The notes under the pieces were generated by a model. The model had not been told where the DNA came from and made no database searches. It was given only the letters and a program-made list of their open reading frames with translations. Position numbers and translations under genes: made by a program. DNA of 42,043 bases from an uncultured Prevotellaceae bacterium (GTDB taxonomy: Bacteria; Bacteroidota; Bacteroidia; Bacteroidales; Bacteroidaceae). The DNA is taken from NCBI GenBank assembly GCA_947174945.1, contig CAMWKZ010000021.1:1-42043 (forward strand), written 5' to 3'. Of the stretch, positions 1 through 7,537 are shown one piece after another; position 1 is the first letter of the stretch, and each line of letters starts with the position of its first letter.

Positions 1-578
1 AGCTCTGTCAATGCAGTGTTCTGTGAAACATCCAAGGATGTCAGCTGAGTGCCGCTACACCACAGCTCAGCTAATGCCGTATTCTTTGATACATCTAAGG
101 ATGTCAGCGGGTTGCCGTAACACCACAACCATCTCAATGCGGTACATCCTGAAACATCCAAGTCCGTCAGCTGGTTGGCCTCACACCTCAACCTAGTCAA
201 TGCAGTGTTCTGCGAAATATCCAAGGATGTCAGCTGGTTTTCGTAACACTGTAACTCAATCAATGCGGTGTTCTTTGAAACATCCAAGGCCGTCAGTTGG
301 TTGTTGTAACAATCCAGCGATGTCAATGCGGTAAAATATTCTATTCCTTGAAGCGAGTGAATCTCGCTGCCGGCTACATACAATTGTTTAATCTTCTTGA
401 TTTCCTCCTCCGTCAACACCCTGTCTTTACCATAGTCTTGCTCTAACAACCTGTTGCGGAAGTTCTCATCAGGGAAGTTTGTTTCGTTGATTTCCACGTC
501 ACCAGCTGCGTGGGTTGCCTGTGGCAGGAAAACTACTGCCATACACATAAAGCATACTTTCAATAATTGTTGTTTCAT
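1..578 (-). CDS. Secreted leucine-rich-repeat protein (BspA/internalin type), N-terminal part only
   Basis: The reading frame starts at an ATG at 578-576 and runs off the left window edge, so about 192 residues are seen and the C-terminus is missing. The first 25 residues (MKQQLLKVCFMCMAVVFLPQ...) look like a signal peptide. A short cap containing NFPDENFRNRLLEQD follows, which is common in Bacteroidales LRR proteins. From about residue 84 there are tandem 21-residue repeats of the form TALxxLxCxxNxLTxLDVSxN. At DNA level this is a regular 63-bp repeat. Such proteins are usually exported and take part in adhesion or surface interaction; that role here is inferred. Transcription probably starts near 970 on the minus strand, giving an unusually long leader. 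What the repeats bind cannot be told. Confidence 0.85.
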   Translation of the reverse strand, partial: MKQQLLKVCFMCMAVVFLPQATHAAGDVEINETNFPDENFRNRLLEQDYGKDRVLTEEEIKKIKQLYVAGSEIHSLQGIEYFTALTSLDCYNNQLTALDVSKNTALIELQCYENQLTSLDISQNTALTRLRCEANQLTDLDVSGCTALRWLWCYGNPLTSLDVSKNTALAELWCSGTQLTSLDVSQNTALTE

Positions 579-629
579 CGTTGTTAATGTTTTGAAACGA
601 AAAAGGCGTCAACCATTCGATTGCTTATT

Positions 630-751
630 CCTGACCCTAGGTTACCGCCAAGTGACCATGTAGCTAAACAAGCAAGAACAGTTCACGCCCTCAACGGACG
701 TGAACCCTCCGAACTGCTTGCTCTCAGCTACGAATATTGGCGGTATTCAGG
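630..751 (-). other. Large nested hairpin in the leader of the LRR gene (candidate structured RNA)
   Basis: A single elongated stem is formed by six nested complementary pairs, given as + strand positions: CCTGA 630-634 with TCAGG 747-751; CCGCCAA 645-651 with TTGGCGG 737-743; GTAGCT 660-665 with AGCTAC 726-731; CAAGCA 669-674 with TGCTTG 715-720; GTTCACG 681-687 with CGTGAAC 699-705 around an 11-nt loop. The internal loops are asymmetric, as in structured RNAs. It lies between the minus-strand promoter near 977-1008 and the LRR start codon, so it should be transcribed as part of the 5' leader. I cannot match it to a named RNA family. A DNA-level hairpin (remnant of a mobile element) is the alternative. 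Confidence 0.6.
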
Positions 752-775
752 GGCAGGAGAACAAGAGCAGAAAGC

Positions 776-826
776 TCAAGTTATATTAAGTAAGTACGAG
801 TGGAGGGGGACGACGCACAATTTCAT
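776..826 (-). CDS. Possible 16-residue leader peptide upstream of the LRR gene
   Basis: Inside the long LRR leader, between the promoter and the nested hairpin, an ATG at 826-824 opens a frame encoding MKLCVVPLHSYLLNIT followed by TGA. It lies just 5' of the structured element at 630-751, the place expected for a regulatory upstream peptide. There is no strong ribosome-binding site, but Bacteroidetes often lack one. An ORF this short can arise by chance, so confidence is low. Confidence 0.25.
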   Translation of the reverse strand: MKLCVVPLHSYLLNIT

Positions 827-976
827 TGTTGCTAATTGTTTTTTGTTTGTCTCGGTTCCCTCTTGGGAGTGCCTCGCTGAGCGACGGCTTCGGCTCCCTG
901 TTGTCGTTGCGTACTGTCTGTTTCTTAGTTCTGTTTGTTTAAGGGGTTATACATTATTCTCGTTAAAAACTCCTTG

Positions 977-1008
977 CAAAGGTAGGGATTATTTCCGAGA
1001 CGGACAAA
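977..1008 (-). promoter_or_regulatory. Promoter for the LRR gene leader
   Basis: On the minus strand the -7 box TACCTTTG (977-984) lies 20 nt downstream of a T-rich TTTTTTG (-33 box, about 1005-1008). This fits the Bacteroidetes sigma consensus TTTG-N19-TAnnTTTG. The start site would be near 970, nearly 400 nt before the LRR start codon. Confidence 0.6.
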
Positions 1009-1103
1009 AAATCAAGAGAGTAATTTCGTTGGGAAGAAACCGCCCTGCATGAAATAAAAATAAAAGAATAAGGAATAAAAGAATGAAACAACAAAAAAAA
1101 TAG

Positions 1104-1111
1104 TACCTTTG
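1104..1111 (+). promoter_or_regulatory. -7 box of the U32 gene promoter
   Basis: TACCTTTG ends only five bases before the ATG at 1117. In Bacteroidetes transcription begins a few bases after this box, so the mRNA would be leaderless or nearly so. No convincing -33 TTTG is visible in the A-rich upstream sequence. Confidence 0.6.
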
Positions 1112-1116
1112 CAACC

Positions 1117-2355
1117 ATGAATCTGAAAGACTTTGAAATCATGGCCCCTGTGGGCAGTCGCGAATCGCTGGTGGCAGCGTTTCAGGCTGGTGCCAGCTCC
1201 GTATATTTCGGCGTGGAGCAGCTGAATATGCGCTCACACTCGGCTAACCATTTTACTATTGACGACCTGCACGACATTGCCGCCCAATGCAGGGAGCACG
1301 ACGTGAAGTCGTACCTGACGGTGAACACCATCATCTATGGCGAGGACATCGCACTGATGCACCAGATTGTAGATGCCGCCCACGAGGCAGGCATTACGGC
1401 TGTTATCGCCAGCGACGTGGCGGTGATTCAGTACTGCCGCCAGCAGGGTATGGAGGTACACCTCTCTACGCAGCTGAACATCTCAAACATCGAAGCCCTG
1501 AAGTTCTATGCCCAGTTGGCCGACGTGGTAGTTCTGGCCCGTGAACTGAATATGGAGCAAGTGGCTGACATCCACCGGCAGATAGAGGAACAGCACATCT
1601 GCGGCCCCAGTGGCGAACTGGTGCGTATTGAGATGTTTTGTCACGGAGCACTGTGCATGGCCATCAGTGGCAAGTGTTACCTAAGCCTTGACAACACCAT
1701 GCGCTCGGCCAACCGCGGTGCGTGTATGCAACTCTGCCGTCGCTCGTACCTCGTGACCGACCGCGAGACAGGCACGGAGCTGGAGATTGACAACAAATAC
1801 ATCATGTCGCCCAAAGACCTGAAAACCATCCGTTTCATTGACCGTATGATGCAGTCGGGGGTGCGGGTGTTCAAGATTGAGGGACGGGCGCGTGGCCCTG
1901 AATATGTCTATACCGTGGTGCAGTGCTACCGCGAAGCAATCCAGAGCGTGCTCGACGGCACATTCACAGAGGAGAAGAAAGACCAGTGGGATGCAAGGTT
2001 GGCTGCCGTCTTCAACCGTGGCTTCTGGGATGGCTACTATCAGGGGCAGACGCTGGGCGAGTGGAACCACAACTACGGCTCAAACGCCACAGAGCGTAAG
2101 CAGTACATCGGCAAGGGTGTGAAATACTTCTCGAAATTAGGTGTGGCTGAGTTCACCGTTGAGGCTGACACCTTCTCAGTGGGCGACAAGATGCTGATTA
2201 CAGGGCCGACAACGGGCGTGATGTACGTCACCGTTGACGAGATTCACGACGACGTGCAGGCGGTACAGACCGCCCAGCAAGGAACGCGCGTTGCCTTCAA
2301 GGTGCCAGACAAGGTAAGACCATCAGACAAACTATTTAAACTCATTAAGCAATGA
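1117..2355 (+). CDS. Peptidase U32 family protein (collagenase-like / RNA-modification factor family)
   Basis: A 412-residue protein with the U32 opening EIMAPVGSRESLVAAFQAG, where E. coli YegQ/YhbU have LSPAGT. The family signature spans residues 172-190, with ExFCHGALCMxxSGKCYLS containing the paired cysteines. The signature cysteines and those near residues 202-206 fit the metal/Fe-S role described for U32 enzymes acting in RNA hydroxylation. Early members were called collagenase-like proteases, so the substrate cannot be fixed here. A small beta domain follows at about 325-412 (GKGVKYFSKLGVAEFTVEAD). The start is supported by the promoter box directly upstream and by alignment of the N-terminal strand. 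The stop codon overlaps the sufE start. Confidence 0.9.
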   Translation: MNLKDFEIMAPVGSRESLVAAFQAGASSVYFGVEQLNMRSHSANHFTIDDLHDIAAQCREHDVKSYLTVNTIIYGEDIALMHQIVDAAHEAGITAVIASDVAVIQYCRQQGMEVHLSTQLNISNIEALKFYAQLADVVVLARELNMEQVADIHRQIEEQHICGPSGELVRIEMFCHGALCMAISGKCYLSLDNTMRSANRGACMQLCRRSYLVTDRETGTELEIDNKYIMSPKDLKTIRFIDRMMQSGVRVFKIEGRARGPEYVYTVVQCYREAIQSVLDGTFTEEKKDQWDARLAAVFNRGFWDGYYQGQTLGEWNHNYGSNATERKQYIGKGVKYFSKLGVAEFTVEADTFSVGDKMLITGPTTGVMYVTVDEIHDDVQAVQTAQQGTRVAFKVPDKVRPSDKLFKLIKQ

Positions 2356-2777
2356 TGACAATTAACGAGATACAAGACGAGATTATTGAGGAGTTCGCCG
2401 GGCTGGACGACTGGCTCGACAAGTACCAGCTATTGATTGACTTGGGCAACGAGCAGGAGCCGCTGGACGAGCGATACAAGGTGGAGAGCAACCTGATAGA
2501 CGGTTGTCAGAGCCGCGTATGGTTGCAAGCCGACTATCACGACGGCATCATTGACTTTACGGCTGAAAGCGACGCACTCATCGTGAAAGGCATTGTAGCC
2601 CTGCTGATACGGGTATTGAGCGGCCATACACCTGATGAGATACTTGATTCCGACCTTTACTTCATTGAACAGATAGGTCTGAAAGAGCACCTCTCCCCCA
2701 CCCGTTCCAACGGTCTGCTGGCTATGGTGAAGCAGATGCGTATGTATGCACTGGCCTTTAAGAGCAAGGCAACATAA
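2352..2777 (+). CDS. sufE: SufE-family cysteine desulfurase sulfur acceptor
   Basis: A 141-residue SufE protein. SufE takes persulfide sulfur from the cysteine desulfurase SufS and passes it to the SufBCD scaffold for Fe-S cluster assembly in the cytoplasm. The acceptor cysteine lies in the family motif LIDGCQSRVW (Cys52). The N-terminal EFAGLDDWLDKYQLLIDLG and C-terminal GLKEHLSPTRSNGLLAMV segments are typical. Length matches the family. Its start overlaps the U32 stop (ATGA), so the two are probably co-transcribed and translationally coupled. No suf partners are in the window. Confidence 0.93.
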   Translation: MMTINEIQDEIIEEFAGLDDWLDKYQLLIDLGNEQEPLDERYKVESNLIDGCQSRVWLQADYHDGIIDFTAESDALIVKGIVALLIRVLSGHTPDEILDSDLYFIEQIGLKEHLSPTRSNGLLAMVKQMRMYALAFKSKAT

Positions 2778-2798
2778 AACCACAAAACACAAACGACG

Positions 2799-3446
2799 AT
2801 GGCAAAGAATCAGAATTGGCAGGACGATTACTGGTTGCTGGTGATGCAGCTCTATCTACGCAAGCCTATCGGTGTAAAGCCGATGTACAGTCGTGAATCC
2901 ATTTTTCTGTGTCTGGAGCTGCACATCACTCCCGAACAACTCTTTGCACGACAATGCGAAATCGCTCATCTGGAGACCCCTCGCATTGAACGCATCTGGA
3001 AAGACTATGGCCGCAACCCCAAACGACTGACCCGTGCCGTCGGGCTACTGCGCTCGATGCTGGGCTTCAACAGCAGTGGTGACTTCTACGATGGTGTGGA
3101 AGTAGAAGAAACTTTCGAGCGCGACTTCCGTCCATTGGAGGGTGAGGAACGGCTATTGCCCATCTCGCTGGTGCTGATACTTGACTTGTACTTCCGACTG
3201 ACCCCTGCCACAATGGTGAGCGAAACGCCCGAAGTGCAGGAGATGGCCCGTCTGCTCAAGGTGCCTGCCAGCTTGGTAGTCGACGTGCTGCACATCTATC
3301 AGCACTGCGACCCCTACCTACGCCGACATGACATTATCATCCACCCGTTACTGCAGCCCTGCCAACAGACGTGGCAACAATACAGCAACATGGATACCCG
3401 CCAACTGGCCTCCCGTGCCGTGCAGCTAAAAGCCTATTACCAGTAA
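2799..3446 (+). CDS. Conserved hypothetical protein upstream of rpoN
   Basis: A 215-residue cytoplasmic protein with no signal peptide or membrane segment. It has aromatic-rich helices (NWQDDYWLLVMQLYLRKPIG), a central acidic stretch (DGVEVEETFERDFRPLEGEE) and a helical C-terminus. No catalytic motif is evident and I cannot assign a function. Its position 21 bases after sufE suggests it belongs to the U32-sufE transcript. rpoN downstream has its own promoter. Codon use matches the housekeeping neighbours, so it is probably a resident gene. Confidence 0.75.
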   Translation: MAKNQNWQDDYWLLVMQLYLRKPIGVKPMYSRESIFLCLELHITPEQLFARQCEIAHLETPRIERIWKDYGRNPKRLTRAVGLLRSMLGFNSSGDFYDGVEVEETFERDFRPLEGEERLLPISLVLILDLYFRLTPATMVSETPEVQEMARLLKVPASLVVDVLHIYQHCDPYLRRHDIIIHPLLQPCQQTWQQYSNMDTRQLASRAVQLKAYYQ

Positions 3447-3468
3447 CCGAAGAAATTGCGGAAATAAA

Positions 3469-3500
3469 TTTGGCATTTTGCCTGATTTACACTACCTTTG
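3469..3500 (+). promoter_or_regulatory. rpoN promoter
   Basis: TTTG at 3469-3472 is separated by 20 nt from TACCTTTG at 3493-3500, a near-perfect Bacteroidetes promoter. The box ends nine bases before the rpoN ATG at 3510, so the leader is only a few nucleotides long. Confidence 0.75.
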
Positions 3501-3509
3501 CAACCGAAT

Positions 3510-5000
3510 ATGGCACAGGAGCAGATACAAGAGCAACGACTAGCGCAGCAACAGAAATTAGCGCAGACGATTACGCAGCAACAATTGTTGCAGGCGCAGC
3601 TCATTGAACTGCCCATCACCCAGCTGACCGAGCGCGTAAATGCCGAGATGGACGACAACCCTGCTCTGGAGATTTCAACAGAGGAGGAACCGGAATATTC
3701 TGAGTTCTCAGAGAGTTCAGAGCAATCAGATAGCGCTGATTCCTACGAACAGGAGGAACGCCAGTCGGCACTGGATGCCGCTTTGGAGTCCATCGGTCGC
3801 GATGACGAAGAACTGCCCGTCTATCATGGCGGTATGTCTAATCAGGAGGAACGCGAAGAAATGGTCTACGGCCAGTCGCAGTCGTTCTACGACCAGCTAA
3901 AGGAGCAAGTCGGCATGGTCGACCTGACGGAGCAGGAACAGGGGGTCATGGAATATCTAATCGGTTCACTCGACGATGACGGTCTGTTGCGCAAACCACT
4001 GCACAGCATTGTCGACGAACTGGCAATCTACCACAACATTGATATGACGGAGCAGGAGGTTGAGCGCATACTGCACAAGTTGCAAGAGTTCGACCCTGCT
4101 GGCATTGGAGCCCGCTCGCTGCAAGAGTGCCTGCTATTACAGATTCAGCGCCGCGAGCCGTCACGGCTAAAGGAGCTGATGCAACAAACGGTGGTAAACC
4201 ACTTTGAACTGTTTACCAAGAAACACTGGGAAAGACTGGGGCAACAACTGGGGTTGACAGACCTGCAGACCGAAATGCTTATCAAGGAACTGCGCAAGCT
4301 GAACCCAAAGCCAGGCACCTCGATGGGCGAGGTGGTGGGACGCTCCATCCAGCAGATAACACCCGACTTTATCATTGACACACAGGATGACGGCACGGTG
4401 ACGTTCTCGCTCAATGCGGGCGACATCCCAGAACTGCACGTGTCGCAGTCGTTCACTGACACCCTGCAAGAATACCAGACGAACAAGGAGAACATGAGCC
4501 GCCAGCTCAAGGAGGCTCTGCTTTATACAAAGAAAAAGGTGGATGCCGCCCAAGGGTTCATTGAGGCCATTCGGATGCGCCGCCACACGCTGACTATCAC
4601 CATGCAGGCCATCATCCAGTGGCAGCACCGCTTCTTCGAGGATGGCGACGAGGCATCGCTACGCCCAATGATTCTGAAGGACATTGCCGAGAAGACGGGG
4701 CTTGACCTCAGCACGGTGTCACGTGTCAGCAACTCGAAATACGCACAGACCCGTTGGGGCACATTCCCCCTGCGCTACTTCTTTAGCGACGGTTACGTGA
4801 CGGCTGACGGCGAGGAGCTGTCGACCCGGGAAATCAAAGCCGCCCTGCGTGATATTATCGAAGGAGAGGACAAGCGCAAACCACTGAGCGACGATGCACT
4901 GAAGGAGGAACTGACCAAAAGGGGCTACCCGATAGCACGGCGAACCGTTGCCAAGTATCGGGAGCAATTAGGAATACCCATAGCACGACTAAGAAGATGA
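3510..5000 (+). CDS. rpoN: RNA polymerase sigma-54 factor
   Basis: Sigma-54 of about 496 residues. It directs core polymerase to -24/-12 promoters and needs an AAA+ enhancer-binding activator. Region I is the glutamine-rich N-terminus (MAQEQIQEQRLAQQQKLAQT) and an acidic region II follows at about 55-110. The core-binding domain contains LIGSLDDDGLL. The helix-turn-helix lies in LKDIAEKTGLDLSTVSRVSN, and the diagnostic RpoN box is ARRTVAKYRE near the C-terminus. I use the ATG at 3510 and not the in-frame TTG at 3498, because that TTG is part of the promoter -7 box. The downstream PAP2-like gene starts inside the stop codon. Confidence 0.96.
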   Translation: MAQEQIQEQRLAQQQKLAQTITQQQLLQAQLIELPITQLTERVNAEMDDNPALEISTEEEPEYSEFSESSEQSDSADSYEQEERQSALDAALESIGRDDEELPVYHGGMSNQEEREEMVYGQSQSFYDQLKEQVGMVDLTEQEQGVMEYLIGSLDDDGLLRKPLHSIVDELAIYHNIDMTEQEVERILHKLQEFDPAGIGARSLQECLLLQIQRREPSRLKELMQQTVVNHFELFTKKHWERLGQQLGLTDLQTEMLIKELRKLNPKPGTSMGEVVGRSIQQITPDFIIDTQDDGTVTFSLNAGDIPELHVSQSFTDTLQEYQTNKENMSRQLKEALLYTKKKVDAAQGFIEAIRMRRHTLTITMQAIIQWQHRFFEDGDEASLRPMILKDIAEKTGLDLSTVSRVSNSKYAQTRWGTFPLRYFFSDGYVTADGEELSTREIKAALRDIIEGEDKRKPLSDDALKEELTKRGYPIARRTVAKYREQLGIPIARLRR

Positions 5001-5617
5001 AAAGAGAGAAACGAATCATTCTGGTTGCACGTGTGATTAGTATGCTGTTCACTCCGTTTTATCTGCCCGTCGTCGGACTGATAGTTCTCTTCTCGTTCAG
5101 CTATCTCAGCATCTTTCCCCTGCTCTACAAGCTACAGGTGCTGATACTGGCCTACTTTTTTACTATCCTGCTGCCCAACGTGCTTATTCACCTCTACCGT
5201 CACTACCAAGGATGGAACCTGATAGAATCAGGACACCGCGAGCGACGCATGATACCTTACATTGTCTCCATCCTATGCTACTTCACCTGCATCTATGTGA
5301 TGGAACAACTCCACATGCCCCACTTTATGGGCTCTATCGTCATTGCCGCCTTGGTGGTACAGATAGTATGCGCCCTGATTAACGTGTGGTGGAAGATTTC
5401 CACCCATACGGCAGCCATCGGCGGCGTGGGCGGCGCACTGTTTGCCTTTGCCGAATACCTGAACTTTAATCCCGTGTGGTGGCTCTGCCTCATCTTCTTC
5501 ATTGCCGGACTGGTGGGCACCAGCAGGATGCTCCTGCGCCAGCACAGTCTTTCGCAGGTAGTGGCAGGCTTCTGGGTAGGCTTCTTCTGTGCGGCTGTTG
5601 CAATATTATTTATCTAA
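4997..5617 (+). CDS. PAP2-like integral membrane protein
   Basis: A 206-residue protein with about five to six hydrophobic segments (such as VARVISMLFTPFYLPVVGLI and YFFTILLPNVLIHLY). Its C-terminal half follows the layout of PAP2-type phosphatases. A basic ESGHRERRMIPY stands where the first phosphatase motif is expected, ISTHTAAIGG at the PSGH position, and SRMLLRQHSLSQV at SRxxxxxHxxxD. The last motif has Gln in place of the usual Asp, so activity may be altered. Substrate would be a membrane phospholipid or isoprenoid phosphate, which is inference. It overlaps rpoN by four bases. Confidence 0.7.
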   Translation: MKREKRIILVARVISMLFTPFYLPVVGLIVLFSFSYLSIFPLLYKLQVLILAYFFTILLPNVLIHLYRHYQGWNLIESGHRERRMIPYIVSILCYFTCIYVMEQLHMPHFMGSIVIAALVVQIVCALINVWWKISTHTAAIGGVGGALFAFAEYLNFNPVWWLCLIFFIAGLVGTSRMLLRQHSLSQVVAGFWVGFFCAAVAILFI

Positions 5618-5638
5618 ATAAAAGACAAGAATATAGAT

Positions 5639-6145
5639 ATGGAACCAATCGTAAGCATTATCATGGGCAGCACGTCTGACCTGCCCGTTATGGAGAAAGC
5701 CTGCAAACTACTCGACGAGTTGCAGGTGCCGTTTGAGGTGAATGCCCTCTCGGCTCACCGTACCCCTGAGGCCGTAGAGGCTTTTGCCAAGGGAGCCAAG
5801 GAGCGCGGACTGAAGGTGATTATTGCTGCTGCCGGCATGGCTGCCGCCCTGCCCGGCGTGATAGCTGCATCGACAACACTGCCCGTCATCGGCGTACCTA
5901 TCAAGGGAATGCTTGACGGACTGGATGCCATGCTGAGTATTATCCAGATGCCCCCGGGCATCCCCGTAGCCACAGTAGGGGTGAACGGCGCACAGAATGC
6001 TGCCATTCTGGCTGTTGAGATGTTGGCTCTCGCTGACGAAGCCATCGCCCAGCGACTGGCTGACTACAAGAGCGGCCTGAAGGCTAAGATTGAGAAGGCC
6101 AACAAAGACTTGGCTGAAGTGAAATACGAGTATAAGACCAACTAA
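5639..6145 (+). CDS. purE: 5-(carboxyamino)imidazole ribonucleotide mutase (class I PurE)
   Basis: A 168-residue enzyme that converts N5-CAIR to CAIR in de novo purine synthesis. The phosphate-binding GSTSDLPVM is at residues 10-18, the catalytic SAHRTP region at 38-43 (His40), and the glycine-rich GMAAALPGVIA and VIGVPIKG loops follow. Length and motifs are those of bacterial class I PurE, which acts with PurK. It lies 21 bases after the PAP2-like gene and its stop is immediately followed by the ispG ATG, so it is probably part of the same transcript. Confidence 0.97.
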   Translation: MEPIVSIIMGSTSDLPVMEKACKLLDELQVPFEVNALSAHRTPEAVEAFAKGAKERGLKVIIAAAGMAAALPGVIAASTTLPVIGVPIKGMLDGLDAMLSIIQMPPGIPVATVGVNGAQNAAILAVEMLALADEAIAQRLADYKSGLKAKIEKANKDLAEVKYEYKTN

Positions 6146-7531
6146 ATGTACCAGAGAAGAAAATCAAGCGTCGCCCACGTGGGGACTATTGCCATCGGTG
6201 GCGACAACCCCATCCGCATCCAGTCAATGGGCACGGTAGACACCAACGACACCGAGGGCTGTGTAGCGCAGGCCAAGCGCATCATTGATGCCGGAGGTGA
6301 ACTGGTACGGTTTACGACGCAAGGCACCCGTGAGGCTGAGAATATGAAGAACATCTCAGCCCGCCTGAAGGCTGACGGCTATATGACCCCGCTGGTGGCC
6401 GACGTTCACTTCACGGCTCACGTGGCCGACGTGGCAGCCCAGTATTGCGAGAAGGTGCGCATCAATCCGGGCAACTATGTTGACCCGGGCCGCACGTTTA
6501 AGCATCTGGAATACACCGACGAGGAATATGCCGATGAACTCAAGAAGATAGAAGCCAAGCTGGTGCCGTTCCTGAACATTTGCAAGGAGCACCACACGGC
6601 GGTGCGCATCGGCGTAAACCACGGTTCGCTGAGCGACCGCATCATGTCGCGCTATGGTGACACCCCAGCAGGTATCGTAGAGAGTTGCATGGAGTTTCTG
6701 CGTATCTTCAAGCGCGAGCATTTCGACGATGTTGTCATCAGCATCAAGGCATCTAACACGGTGGTGATGGTGACTACCGTGCGACTGTTGGTTGAGACGA
6801 TGGACAAGGAGGATATGCACTATCCGCTGCACCTCGGCGTAACGGAGGCTGGCGAGGGCGAGGACGGTCGCATCAAAAGTGCCGTGGGCATTGGCGCCCT
6901 GCTGACCGAGGGCATTGGCGACACTATCCGTGTATCGCTCTCCGAGGAGCCTGAGTGCGAGATTCCCGTTGCCCGCAAGTTGGTGGAACTGGCTAAAAGT
7001 CTTCCCTTGCCCTTCCAGAAGGAAGGAAGTCAGGAGCGTATGTACATCGAGGACGACACCCTGCACCTGTATATAGATGCGCCAGACTGGGAAACATTCC
7101 AGTTAAAGGCCGCAATGGCTGCCAGTTCAACGCTTATCGACCGTAAGGCCACGAACATTGAGATACACTCCTCGCAGTATGCTCCTCTCCGTTTAGAAGA
7201 GCTGGGTGATGCTCTCCTGCAGGCCGCCCGCATCAAGTTCACCAAGACGGAGTATATCTCCTGTCCGGGTTGTGGCCGCACACTGTACAACCTGCAGGAA
7301 ACCATTGCCCGCATCAAGGCTGCTACCAGCCATCTGGTTGGTGTGAAGATTGGCATCATGGGCTGCATTGTCAATGGGCCTGGCGAAATGGCTGATGCCG
7401 ACTATGGGTACGTGGGGGCTGGTCGAGGCAAGATTTCACTCTACAAGCAGAAGGTCTGCATGGAGAAGAACATCCCCGAAGAAGAAGCTGTTGACAAACT
7501 CTTGGAGCTTATCAACAACGACAGGAAATAG
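6146..7531 (+). CDS. ispG: 4-hydroxy-3-methylbut-2-en-1-yl diphosphate synthase
   Basis: IspG (GcpE) makes HMBPP from MEcPP in the non-mevalonate isoprenoid pathway with a [4Fe-4S] cluster. The N-terminal TIM-barrel half (SMGTVDTNDT, VRINPGN, HLGVTEAGEGEDG) is intact. The cluster domain has Cys373 and Cys376 in SCPGCGRT, and Cys407 and Glu414 in GCIVNGPGE. An insertion of about 80 residues (roughly 285-365) lies between the barrel and cluster domain. E. coli IspG (about 370 residues) lacks it, while plant-type enzymes and many other Bacteroidetes have a much longer one. The ATG follows the purE stop with no gap. Confidence 0.96.
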   Translation: MYQRRKSSVAHVGTIAIGGDNPIRIQSMGTVDTNDTEGCVAQAKRIIDAGGELVRFTTQGTREAENMKNISARLKADGYMTPLVADVHFTAHVADVAAQYCEKVRINPGNYVDPGRTFKHLEYTDEEYADELKKIEAKLVPFLNICKEHHTAVRIGVNHGSLSDRIMSRYGDTPAGIVESCMEFLRIFKREHFDDVVISIKASNTVVMVTTVRLLVETMDKEDMHYPLHLGVTEAGEGEDGRIKSAVGIGALLTEGIGDTIRVSLSEEPECEIPVARKLVELAKSLPLPFQKEGSQERMYIEDDTLHLYIDAPDWETFQLKAAMAASSTLIDRKATNIEIHSSQYAPLRLEELGDALLQAARIKFTKTEYISCPGCGRTLYNLQETIARIKAATSHLVGVKIGIMGCIVNGPGEMADADYGYVGAGRGKISLYKQKVCMEKNIPEEEAVDKLLELINNDRK

Positions 7532-7537
7532 TTTCGT

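Noticed and set aside
1..340. CRISPR-like periodic repeats
   Set aside because: The 63-bp period is in frame and encodes 21-residue leucine-rich repeats.
621..1052. 143-residue plus-strand ORF with protein-like stretches
   Set aside because: It runs antisense through the LRR promoter, leader peptide and nested hairpin. Its composition changes abruptly and it has no known motif or upstream promoter. It is better explained as the complement of a structured leader.
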